From Neoscytalidium dimidiatum (taxonomy: Eukaryota; Ascomycota; Dothideomycetes; Botryosphaeriales; Botryosphaeriaceae): 64,000 bases of DNA. The first letter of the stretch is position 1, and each line of letters starts with the position of its first letter. Shown piece by piece: positions 1 through 10,755 of the stretch. The stretch is taken from contig CM074699.1 in assembly GCA_037367355.1 (NCBI GenBank), forward strand, positions 1,488,001 to 1,552,000. Direction: 5' to 3'. The notes beneath the pieces were generated by a model. It searched no databases. It was given only the letters and a program-made list of their open reading frames with translations, and was not told the DNA's origin. The translations under genes and the position numbers were made by a program.

Positions 1-272
1 CTAAATTTTGACCGGCGGACGCTGTATCCATCTTCGACGCGGTTCTGGACGTACAGGACGATTGTTGTATGTACAACCAGCGATGCTTCTGGACGGGTGG
101 CGATTTCCCCACCGCGGTTTGCCGATCGCGGACCCTGGTGTCCGTGCAGCCGCACACTCGGGTGTTCGCCGGCACGACACTGCTGTGGAGTCACCATCCA
201 CAAAATTGACGGACTCGATGGAAGCAAAAAAAAAAAAAGAGCTCTCCGGTGTCGCATGTAGAGCACTCACGT

Positions 273-327
273 GACTGAGTGGTGACTAGGTGGCGACTGT
301 ATGGCGACTGGACGGCGACTGGATCCC
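273..327. repeat. 11-bp minisatellite, about five degenerate copies
   Basis: Five consecutive 11-bp units each begin with GACT (starts at 273, 284, 295, 306 and 317). The central copies read GACTAGGTGGC, GACTGTATGGC and GACTGGACGGC, and the last copy degenerates. It lies just 3' of the serine tRNA in that tRNA's orientation. No coding role is visible. Confidence 0.7.
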
Positions 328-391
328 TTACACCAAAATGACACCACACTCAGCCTCCACACCACCCAGCCCACCAAAAAGATTGCAAAAG

Positions 392-396
392 AAAAA
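392..396 (-). terminator. Pol III terminator of tRNA-Ser
   Basis: A run of five A on the plus strand reads TTTTT on the minus strand, 17 nt after the tRNA 3' end. A T-run at this distance is the usual RNA polymerase III stop. Confidence 0.6.
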
Positions 397-412
397 TTAC
401 TTCGGCTTGATG

Positions 413-515
413 CGACACCAACGAGATTCGAACTCGCGCTCCCGAAGGAACTGGCTAACAGCTTCTTTCAGAAGAAAGTAGCAGGCCAGCGCGTTAACCA
501 CTCCGCCATAGTGCC
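413..515 (-). tRNA. tRNA-Ser(GCU) with a 22-nt intron
   Basis: The minus strand folds as a class II tRNA. The acceptor stem GGCACTA pairs with TGGTGTC (two G-T wobbles). The D arm carries GTGGTTAA. The anticodon stem CTGGC/GCCAG has loop CTGCTAA, giving anticodon GCU at 482-480. There is a long variable arm (13 nt, with a TCC/GGA stem) and a T arm with the canonical TTCGAAT loop. A 22-nt intron (478-457) interrupts the loop one base after the anticodon, the standard eukaryotic position, and contains a short self-complementary CTTTC/GAAAG stem. The long variable arm and GCU anticodon identify a serine isoacceptor for AGC/AGU codons. The mature length would be 81 nt before CCA addition. Confidence 0.93.
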
Positions 516-1245
516 TATGCACTGGAGATCTCTGATCCCCGGAGCTCTAGATGGAATTTGATATCGCTAGTATAGTATATATCGAAAGATGAGACGTGGA
601 AGAGGCGTCTCCAAGGTGCGGCCATCGTGGAATGCGGGTGGGGAGTGGAAGTCAATCGGTTGAAGAGACACGGGGCATTTAGGGCTCTGGCGACTTGGCA
701 GGCAGCTACAGAGCGCTGGCGAATCATGGCCTCTCGAGCGCCAAGGACGCGGAACACGCGCTGACAGGGCGGCAGCGTCAAGCACCGGCGCAGAGTCCTG
801 CGAGAATCAAAGGGATGGGGTACGGTGGGGGTACGAGGATCGCAAGCCACCCGGAGAGGACTGCGACGCTGTTAGAATCAGCCACCCACAGAATGCGAAA
901 TGTAGTCTTGGAGCAGGACTGGTGGTGCTGTCGGGCAAGGGTCGAGCGGAGGGGGCGGAGATGTTGTGGGACTGTGAAGACGCTAGACCACAATTAGTCC
1001 GCTGCCGCTCGTTGACCTTCCGCTGTCCAGCGGCGCCAAGCGAGGCGCGCTGAGTGTGCTTGCAGGTCCCCCTCCGATACACTACGTGTCCAAGGGTAGG
1101 CACGTCGACATCGTTGCCGCTCTGCTGCCGCTGTTGAAGGAAGTGATGATTGTGTGCTCAAGATCTTGCTTGAGGAGGTTGAGGCTGACGCGCTTCTATC
1201 ATTTTTGACAGACAATCAGAAGACCGTATTTTGGTGTTGAACTGA
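516..1245. other. intergenic, no gene seen
   Basis: Only short overlapping frames without family resemblance are present. It separates the tRNA from the 3' end of the RTA1-like gene and probably holds that gene's 3' untranslated region. Confidence 0.6.
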
Positions 1246-2146
1246 CTAAATCCTGTACCCATCGCCTTCCAACGATAGCAATGCTCTCGTAATCTCGCAT
1301 GGATGTACAAAATTGAGAAGAACCATGACACCCAGCATCAAACACGAGTCGAAGAGGTAGAGATAAATCTCGTGCTTGAGCAAATACCCATCATTGCCCG
1401 AAATATATTCTATGACCCTGAATGCTGATCTGACAAAAATCAGCAGACTAACAGTCATCAATACCCAAAAATGCTTTTTCCATGGTATTGTCGCAGTGGC
1501 GCTTTTCGTCGTCGGAAACCTGCCCATTCGAATGTAGAACAGAGAGCTGATGCACATGAAAAAGCCGAAGAAGACTAGTTGGACGAAAAGTCCGAAGATA
1601 ACGATCTTCTCTCCGGCATGCATCGCTGAGAGCGTCCCGCTGGCCATGATGCCACCACCAGCCGATTGGGCGCAGAGGGAAATGACGTCTCCAGTGACGA
1701 AAATTCGCGTAAGCCATCCTTTACGGATAACTGAATGTTTCTCGCCATCGGTGACGAGGACTATGCGGCCAAGGACCATGTATACTGAGGCTGCAAAGAG
1801 GGCGGGTGAGATGAGCAGAAGCATCGTTTGAAGGATGTAGGGTCCGAGGTCCCACTGACCCATGGCAGATAGAACGCGGCCGACGTAGCCTATCCACTGA
1901 CCTTCAAGTGATATATTAGATGCCTCTGGAACCCAGCGCAGCGGTCGTCACTGAAGACTTACAAAAGCCGCCTATTATGAGCGGTATGAAATACCAGGTT
2001 CGCGTACGTATACATTGCCAGCAATGCCAAGATGTGCTCGCTAAGAAAGCGATGATGAATATAATGGCAGCGGCGAGACTAGGATGATATCGGTAGAAGA
2101 CGAATGCGTCCGGATCGTCCAGCGAAGGATGGTAAGCGGAGGACAT
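1246..2146 (-). CDS. RTA1-like multi-span membrane protein
   Basis: Two exons, 2146-1963 and 1901-1246, flank a 61-bp intron (donor GTAAGT, acceptor GAAG) and give 279 residues in phase. The ATG at 2146 begins MSSAYHPSL. The join creates GGFCQWIGYVGR, which matches the RTA1 core pattern (GG-x-C-x-x-IGY-x-x-R), followed by LGPYILQTMLLLISPALFAASVYM and a VLGRI motif. About seven hydrophobic segments span the protein, as expected of the family (RTA1/RSB1, membrane proteins linked to lipid translocation or resistance to toxic compounds in yeast). The C-terminal part has the family-like histidine-proline region (NFVHPCE). It stands alone, transcribed towards the serine tRNA. The substrate cannot be read from sequence. 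Family assignment is firm; exact splice sites are inferred. Confidence 0.88.
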
Positions 2147-3451
2147 GGCTGCTGGCACGAAGGGAGTATGAAATTTTGCTTGGCTCGAGAAAGAAACTAA
2201 AAGTCTTGTATCAAGTAAAGAATGAAGTATAGGAACACGCCGCGGAGCAGTCAGATACTTATATGGTTTGGATTGCAGGCTATCATAGTAGTAAAGCATT
2301 GCTCCGCCAAATACGACCCTCGGTTCAGAATGTTGCGCCAAGCGAGACACAATGCCGTTGCAAGGAGAAAATTTCTAAACTGATCCAAGGTTTGTCGGGT
2401 AACGCGCCGCTTGAGAGGCAAAGTACGCATACGAACACGACTGTATTAGCCTCCTGTTACAAGTATGCTCCACAATGAAGAATTTGGTGCTAACCACCAA
2501 TCGGGTCACTCTGTCTACGATAGTAAGCCTCTAACGTCTTCTTGAAGCCATCTCAATGATTTTGTGCCGGAATCGCTCTAAGCAATGGGCCAGGCAGATC
2601 CACAGACCAGGGTACGATGGCAGATTCCCCCTTTTAATTGGTTCACAGCAGGTGGAGCATCATCAGCCAATCGGGTTAGCCACAGTACGAGGCACGCAAA
2701 CCATCTGGACCCACCAATCCTATCGGCCTTATGGGATGCCACAGCTTTAAGATCTATTAATTTCCATTGCACGCACAAATTGTCCCGAAAATGGCAGAAA
2801 GCTATCTATGAATCGATGGTATAAATCATCTGATGACACAGGTCGGGTATCATCATCGGCAACTTTTTCGAAAGATTTTACCTCAGAAGATGTCGCTCTC
2901 AACGTCGAGCAACTTACTCCTTTCTGGAATTGAAGGAGCTGACAATACAGAAGAGTACGGTGGGTTTCTACTAGCATCTTCAGCGTCGCACACTACAGAA
3001 AAAAAAACAAAAATTGAGAGACACATGAAGAGAAAGGTGGATGCCGGAGTTAGTGAGAGGTCTTTGGAGTCAATCAATCATACTGATGTTGTTGCGGCTT
3101 TTGCAGCACCGAGAATAATACTATAATAAAACAATGAGAGGCACGCATATTCCCAAATGCGAGGAGCGTCATTACACCGACATCAGCATCAGTCATCGAA
3201 TCTGGAATCGTCTAAGCAGCTGCACATGCACACACAAAATGTTTACTGTGCGATTCAGAATTGCACTCAAGACCCTAAGCATTGCGCAGTCCGAAGCAGA
3301 CGTCATACGCCTAGAATGGTTAGTGGACACGTGATGAAAAGGCCCGTTGCCGTCGCATGGTGTGTGAGCCCCTTGATTCACGCCCTGTTCTTGTCAACCC
3401 CTCCGGATTAAGTTTCATTAGCCAAGAACCACGACACAAGATCACTTAAGG
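2147..3451. other. intergenic between RTA1-like gene and regulator remnant
   Basis: This is the shared upstream region of two divergently oriented genes. Frames up to about 97 codons occur but none resembles a protein family. No repeat or RNA gene was noticed. Confidence 0.55.
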
Positions 3452-4938
3452 ATGCAATTCCCTTCAAGAAGATCACACAAGAAGTCGAGGACAGGATGCG
3501 ACACATGCAAGCAGCGCCATGTAAAGGTGCGAAGCCCATCCCCCGCATTCCGCAGCTTGCGCGATTGCACATCCGTGCATAAGCTTCCCACATCCTGTGC
3601 CCGCCCTTTACACTATCTTGACCTGCAAGCAGATTCATACCCTTCAGATTTCCTTTCGTTTACGATTGTCTCGTCTTGAATAAGTGGAGTTCCCGATGCG
3701 GTCTCACTTGCAGCTACGTTTGATATGGATGCTGATATAATTCTATAGTGTGATGAACGTAGACCCGTGTGCGAAAATTGCACCATAGGCGGATGTCATG
3801 CAATTACTCCTGGTTAAAATCCGAGCACCATGGAAGTGTGTCCTTAGCGGAAGGACAGCATACTACTGGGACCAAGGCCGACAGCACGAATGGGCAGGAC
3901 TCCAACGTCTCAACACCTACGCCAGACCTAGTAGTCGAGTCTTCCTTGATATATTCTTCTCTGGGCTCCTACTTGGACCCAGTCACGCTTCGATTTAGCA
4001 TCGAGGATATGAAACTCCTCTATTTTTATACAACCTCGACCAGTTTGACCTTTGCAGAGAGGCCTGAAACTACCGAGATATATAGTGCAGTTGCCCCAGT
4101 GGTCGCCTTCTCCGAGCCAGGTTTGCTATCCAGCATACTTGCAGTCGCGGCGCTCCACCGCGCACACATCGAGCCCGAGCCGGAAAATCGAGAAAAGTAC
4201 TTCAACATAGCCGCGTCACACCAGAGCCGGAGCATCGGCATCCTCCACGAGCTCCTCACTAAAATAACACCCGAAAATTGCTCTGCGATCTTCTTAACGT
4301 CCTCACTGATTCCAATCTTCACTCTGGCTGCCGAGTCATGGCTAAGGCAGCCTTGCATCGACGTCGCTCCCACAAGCAGCTTCGACGACGTCATGAACTG
4401 CGTTCATCTCCTGCGCGGCGTGCCGTCGATCCTGAGCTACGGAAACCATACTGTTTTCGATTGGATCGTGGAAGGCCCCCTCAGGCCGCTCGCCGAAAGC
4501 TTCCTGCTGAAGCCAGTAGGGCAGCTGGGTCCAGAGCAGGAGGCGCAATTCGCGGCTCTCCATCAAGCACTAGCAGGAGATGAAGGAATTGCGGAGGAGG
4601 AGCTGCAGGTCTACCTGGAGGCGCTGAGGATTCTGAAAGAGTATGCAGAGCTGGTGCTGGATACGCGCGTGTAGCAGCAGATCGAAATCGTGGGTTTGAC
4701 TTTGACGTGGCCGACCATCGTCTCTGAACAGTACTTGGAGTATCTTCAGGCACGCCGACCAGGAGCTCTTCTCCTTTTCGCACGGTACGCTGTGCTTTTC
4801 AGTAGGCTCCGGGGGCTATGGTGGGCTCGTGGCTGGAGCCAAGTGTTGCTGGGGCTTTCGACGACGCTGTTGCCGGAAGCATGGCGTTCTTTAATCCCTG
4901 AGCTCTCATTCGAGGCTCCACGAAAAGTAACTCGGTAG
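3452..4938 (+). pseudogene. Zn2Cys6 transcription factor, frameshifted and with an early stop
   Basis: The first exon (3452-3526) encodes a basic N-terminus and CDTCKQRHVK. After a 222-bp intron (3527-3748, acceptor TATAG) it continues with CDERRPVCENC, so five of the six zinc-binding cysteines are in order with family spacing. Directly after, near 3785-3792, the frame must shift by one base to continue as a basic stretch ending SCNYSWLKSE with the sixth cysteine. In the uninterrupted frame translation stops after about ten residues. The shifted frame (to 4674) reads like the fungal-specific regulatory domain of short C6 activators (LLYFYTTSTSLTFAERPE, ILAVAALHRAHI). An in-frame TAG at 4672 is followed by a same-frame continuation to 4938 that looks like the natural C-terminus (AWRSLIPELSFEAP). 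Two lesions suggest a decayed gene; an assembly error or an unusual intron could explain the first. Confidence 0.68.
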
Positions 4939-5066
4939 TAAAGGTACATTCGCAAGCTTTCCTGCGCTTCCACGTAAGTCACGATGTTCTTAGTCTGATC
5001 GGGAAATGCCAGAGAGCGCGAAGTGTGCACGTATATACAAGATAACCGAAGGTCCCCCCCCTCCCC

Positions 5067-7679
5067 TCACACCTCCCTGAGCTGAAACTTTTCACCGCCC
5101 ACAACCTCAAATACTTCCCCATCACACTGCTTCCCGTTGACTTCATACCTCGTTCCGGCCTTCCCTTCATAATCCACCGGTAAGTACACCTTCCCCACCG
5201 TTCCAACCGGACTCGTCACATTCATCTCCCACCCGGCCGGCCCCACCGCCCAAGCAAGCTCGATAGGCCCACGCGGCGTCATGTGCCTGCCCCTCGCCCA
5301 GCGCAAGCCCAGCACCACCGGCGCGACCGCCCACGCGACGAACCCAGGCTCGACGGACCGCACGCCCAGCACGTTGCGCGTCAGCTCGCCGGTCGCGGCC
5401 GCGGCCCAGGCGTGGCAGAGGCTGGTCGCGTCGCCGAGCCCCGGGCGGCCGCCGCCGGCGCCGCCGCCGCCGTCCCCGGCCGTCAGCGCCTCCCAGAAGC
5501 AGCCGGTGTAGTTGGCGCCGGCGCGGTCGGCCATGGGCGCGTACACGCGGCGCAGCAGATGCGCGGCGCCGGCCAGGTCGCCGCCCGCGAACGCGGCGCG
5601 CAGGTGGTAGCCCGACGCGTAGGGGCTGGTGCCGCGCGCGAAGCCGAGCGCGGAGGAGACCGAGGGCGTGAAGGCGAGGGCGCCGCCGGTCGGCGGGAAG
5701 AGGTGCGCGCGCATGGAGGCGAGGAGCGCGTGGGTGGAACGCCCGCGAGGATGGCGATCGCGTTGGCGTCCTGCGCGAAGCCGGTCGCGTGCGTGGTGGA
5801 GAGGGCGAAGGCGGTCAGGTTGGCGGACCAGAGGTGTTCGTTCATGGCGGCACGGAGCTCGGAGAGGCTGTGCGCGTAGAGCGTCGTGTTGATGGGAGAG
5901 GGGCCGTTGTTGCCGCTGGCGGTGGCGGCGGCGGCTGACAGGAGAGGGGCGGCAGACTGGAGCGCGTAGGCGTAGACGGCGTTGAACTTGGAAACGACGC
6001 CGGATTGGTTGGGGTCGTAGTAGTTCCAGTCACCGCCGAAGCTGGGGTCGGTGACATCGAAGAGACCGATTGTCGGGGAGAGTTGGCTGTGAGCCCAGTC
6101 CAGCATCTTTACAATGGCGGAGCTCCAGCGTCGGGCGAAGGTGAGGTCTCCGGTCATCATGTAGTACTCACCCATGGCAGAGACCAGATTGAACGAGTAA
6201 CCAATGAGGCCGGTGATGTTGGCGTTGATCGGTTCGGTGCGAGGGTTTTGCAGGATCTTAACTGTCGGGACGAAGAAACCAGGGCTAAGCTGGAATGATC
6301 CAAGGAGATTGAGAGAACCGTTGAGATATTCGAAACCGTAAGTTGATGCGAAGGTTGTCCGGATAGCAATGTCAAGATCATCTAAGCACTTTAGAAGGTT
6401 GTCACAATATACACGTCCAACTACTCACCAGAGTAGGCGATCCTGTCTCTGCGGGCACCATCGACGCTGACGGACAGCGGATTCGTTCCGGCAAGGAAAT
6501 CATTCAACGCGGATTTGTCTGTTAACGTTGCTTTGTAAATCTCGTTTCCATCCGCGGATAGAGTAACATTCTGGTACAGAGCTTTCTGCTGAAAGGATGC
6601 ACCGATCCCGAAAGAGCCGTAAAATGAGGATGTCTGGCTGAACCTGAAGACCGGGCTACCGTTTATGAATACTTGAATATATGAAGCTTCGACGCGAGTG
6701 CGGACCCTCTGCCATGAATCCAGAGCAAGAGTGCCACGGTTGAGTGCTACTTCGGCGAGGTGCACAGAGTTGACGTTGGAGCTACCGGCGTATGCAGCGA
6801 TTGACGAGTTTGCGACATCAACTGAAATGTAGATACCGCTGCCCTGTGTATCACTAAGTACTGTCCACCCGAAACCCCCTTTCAGAGGCTTGACCTGAAA
6901 GGTGAGATTGTAAGCTGTCAGCGCGGATGCAGCCACGCTCGAGTATGGCTGTGGTACTTGGCTCTCACAGAGCAAGCCCTCATCCGAGATTTCGTAGAAG
7001 TCTGGGATGGTTCCAGCCGCGATCTCCGTCATTTGAATGGTTCGTGCACCAGTCTTCCAGATTTCGTTGAACGAATCATCCGAACATTCGAATCGGCCAG
7101 CAAGGTTTTTCGACAGGCAATCTCGAGCCCAGGGCCTTGATTCCCACCGCCGTAAGTGTTAGCTCACCGGCCGTAGAAAGGTTGGGTTTTTGATAGCGTT
7201 GTCCTCCTTGTATAAGCCGGTTGGTATATGTCTTGTCCTCGGTGATGTTGTAACGGCTGACGCGGTACGAATCCATAGCAGCAGCGAGAGGAAGTGGTCC
7301 ATCCCCCTGGGAAGTAGTGGTCAGCCTGAGATAAATGCACCATTCAAAAGAGCTTTTGGCACACCGTATAATTATCAAGAAGGGCCCGGGTCTCGCTGTA
7401 GGTCATTTCAAATCGAGAAGTGTCGCCCAAGTGGTCAAGCACCTGGAAAGTTGGAAGACCATTAACCTCTAACCCATGGTCGATAATGAAAACGTCGTGT
7501 TCGACTCCATCCGACCGCAGAGTGATATTTCCGTTGAAGAAGCTGCCAGAAATGGTCCCGTCAGCTGTCGAGTTTATGGAAGCTGACGCGCTGGGAAGAA
7601 CAGCGCTAGTCCCATTCCGAGCAACCCATGCAGAAACAGTGATTGCGTTGTAAAAGAAGAGAAGGAAGGATGCGGACAT
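5067..7679 (-). pseudogene. GH78 alpha-L-rhamnosidase-like gene with two frameshifts
   Basis: A secretion-type hydrophobic N-terminus (MSASFLLFFYNAITVSAW) starts at 7679. Exons are 7679-7365, 7306-6429 and 6381-5067; the second intron is 46 bp with donor GTGAGT. Together they would give about 835 residues, a normal GH78 size. Family features are the N-terminal beta domains, FECSDDSFNEIWKTGARTIQ, the GARRDR-x-x-YSGD block that precedes the catalytic (alpha/alpha)6 barrel, the barrel segment with DWNYYDPNQSGVVSKFNAVY, and a C-terminal beta-sandwich. Frame breaks occur at an A5 run on the coding strand (7106-7110), where VEK must jump to NLAGRF, and near 5737-5740, where AILAGV must jump to STHALLASMRAHLFP. 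The enzyme class removes rhamnose from pectic rhamnogalacturonan and glycosides. It converges on the broken regulator. Whether the breaks are biological or assembly errors is open. Confidence 0.72.
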
Positions 7680-10600
7680 TGTGAAGACTTAGAGGTTGAC
7701 TGTGGTGCGCTGGTATGATTTCTTAGAATTTTGTCTTGCTCTTTATACCATACTGCTTGAAGGGTGTTTCGTACTTAGCGGCCTTTGATTAGGCCGCGCG
7801 TGTTCGTGTGCACGATATGGCACTGTCCACTGTCTGAAGCCCCCGCGTTTTCGCCGTGCTATTGACTTCTCTTGTGCAACATTTGATCAGAAAGATCAAG
7901 CGGCTTTCAGGCCCAAGCATAGCATACTGACGGTGAAGCTGGCCACCTGATTGTGGGTCGAGTTGCGCAGCCTTATGACCAGCCCGAGAATAGTCTGCAC
8001 TCATACTTGATCCACATATTTAAATGGATCGCGACCATGGAGCTCTTTCCAAATACCAAGTTAAATATCTTTTAAATGGAAGTCGTGGCACTATCTGTTC
8101 CAAGCGCAATGCACGAGAAGCGGAAAGCGGGGATTTGGACGGTGACTCGTATGAGGCGAGGGACAAATTTATGAGTAGGAGCCACGTTAGCGTGCAGCCT
8201 AAGAACAAAGTAAGACGAACTGGCACAATTCCTTGTCCACCATCCAAACAGCTCCGACCATATGCGGACTATCGACCCTCCACGGATGCTCGGAATTCAG
8301 AGTGCAGCGGAATACTCGCCTCGAAAGCCTGGTGTTCTCAAGCAAAAAGTCGTAGGCGGTCGTGTCATTAACCGCGCTCTCATGTACTAGAGCCTCGTTC
8401 TTTGGTAAGCAAAAAGCAAGGGATATCTGATAAATTACTGTGTTGGAAATGCGGCTGCGGACTTTTACAGTCTGCGCAAGCCGCAATATATTCTCGGGTG
8501 CGTTTCGTTGGACCCTTAGATGCGACAGGTGTTGTAGGGTCGTGTTGAGATTCACGCGACAGGCTGTGCGCAAGGTATGCTGAATCGGAAGAGCTGAAAA
8601 CCGTGTTCATAGCATCTGTGGCATGCCAGCTGCATCTGTGGTCTGTTTTATTTAATTTTTTTCTTAGAAAAAAAAAGAAGGGGGGGGGGGGAAGAATCCA
8701 TAATGTTCTGGAGAGATAGCGAGTAGAGTGAGTTGACCTTGAAGGCCATTCGAATTGACAAGTTGAAGCATGATGGCTCTTCACAGGCGGGCTTTGAAGG
8801 CTCGCTTGTCAAGCGTTGGCAACTAAGCGCACATTCGCACTCATTTGGTCTTCAGAGGCCACGTGGTCTGGCCTTGAAGACGCGATCACGGTGGCACTTG
8901 CAACCGACGGGATCGATGCAGCTGGAGCAGATACGGTGCGACGTCATCATGCACGGCAATCTACTTCAGGTACGATGCTCCCGGTGCCGAGTACTCTCCT
9001 ATAGAGTCAACGAGTCAGGGATTGAGGAGACGCAATGCCTTCGGATGTCGGGGAGCTGATTATGGGGCTTGCAACACAGGGCGGAGTCCTCTGCGCGCAT
9101 CGCTTGCTTTTGTGATACACCAAGAACGCTGAAAGGCGGAGAAACCTCGTACACCGGCCAGCTGACGCTGAGGAGAACAGGGCCAATCTGAAATACTCTA
9201 CTAGCCAAAGGCCCATGCTTGGATTACTCCTTTGGCCTGCTTGTCCTCACAAGCCTCTCGGCGATTGTGCGAAGCGAGTGGCGTCGAGTAGATTGCGACT
9301 CAAGCTGGGTCGAGGCGTATGACACAGTTTACGCCGCGGGAACAGCCCTCGGGCTTGTTGCAATCATCTAGACTTTGGCAAAATCAAGGGCAAGCGGGTC
9401 GCGACCATACCAAAAGACGATTACGTCTATGCAGCGGAAGCCGATCCGAGCCCGAACCCTGCTTGATCTGTCAATGCTTGCACTCGCTACCGTCGCTCAA
9501 GGCGCGCTGGCTCGCGTCCGTCTTGTTGATCGCTGCGCACCTCGCGAGCTAATTAAGAGGGTCCTCCTGCTCCGTACCGGTTCGGCCAGGCACAAGGATT
9601 CTTCTGCTGCGCCTGTCAAACTTCCTGCCGCCTCCCCGTGCCGATCCTCCGCAAAATACACTGCAGCATTCGCCAATGACGCATGTGAACGGCAGAGCGT
9701 TCGAGACACCTTATCTCGCCAGCCATCCGCCCAGCCTGGACTGTGCTCATCATCCTGGATTTGCGTTGCAGATGTTATCATACCTCCTGCACGATTGCGC
9801 ACGCAATGCGTGCTTGTCGCCATCCACTCACGAGTAAGCTGGTCTGTCTATCCATGGCGAGCGGCCCATCCGACTCTTCAAGGTTCCCTAGTAGCTACAC
9901 AAGTTCCTGCATCTGGGGGCGCGCCATGTGGGGATTCAAGTTGTAGCACAATATCTGACAGAATTGCCACCCACACTATTGGGAACGGCGCGCAGTGTTT
10001 GTCAAATCGTTACCTTGGCGTCTCTCTAAAGCTCCACATTCGTCACTTTGCCAGGGAAGATGTGAGCTGGTGAACTCGAGTGGCGCATTAGGAAAGCCGG
10101 ACAGTGAAGAGTAAGCACGCTAGCCTGCGTTCTGCTTTGAACGCGAGGTAACTTGGCGTGGAGCTATCGCAAGCGTCCAGTCCCTGTTAGCCGTTCAGCA
10201 CCCTTCGCGGGGTTTTCTGTTCTTGGGTTCAAGTGGAATCTGGCAAGACAGGACAAAACGGCGGATAACGCTCTCGACATGGATGAAATCCTGATGAAAG
10301 GCAATGCAGCCTGCCGCACCTGCTTCCACGCTGTAACTTATCAAGGCAAATGCGAGAGCTCTTCAAGGTTCAAACATCTTCATGTGAGGTACGCTACTTG
10401 CTAGGCGTCCCGGGCCATGTTCCCGTTCGGTCGCTTCCGAGGACGCCATGCGAAGAGGACATGCTTCCTGTCCCGCTTATTCGTCTCTTGTAAAGACCGT
10501 TGGTGCAATGGCCCAGACAATCCCGCCCGCTACGGCTGCGTTCAGCGCTTCCGCAGATGGTCTGTAACGATGGACCTTGTATTTAAGGTTCGGCGTGATT

Positions 10601-10755
10601 CCATCGCCTCGCGACAGGGTCCAGAAAAAGAGTCTTCCAGGTAGTGGAAGCCGCGCTGGTCGGAGGCCCATTAATAAGGTTGGTCCCTCCAGGTTCGAAG
10701 AAACAGTCTTCGCTGGCTGAGCTTGATATCACCTCCGACGTGGTGCCTCTTCGAT
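7680..10755. other. 3-kb intergenic region, no gene supported
   Basis: The longest frame (9375-10073, 232 codons) has no recognisable motif and is overlapped by equally long frames on the other strand. A G11 homopolymer next to an A-rich tract lies near 8668-8692. The 5' flank of the rhamnosidase-like gene is AT-richer and may hold its promoter. Confidence 0.55.

Noticed and set aside
9375..10073. 232-codon open frame on the plus strand
   Set aside because: No motif, no start context, and equally long frames overlap it on the opposite strand; composition alone explains it.
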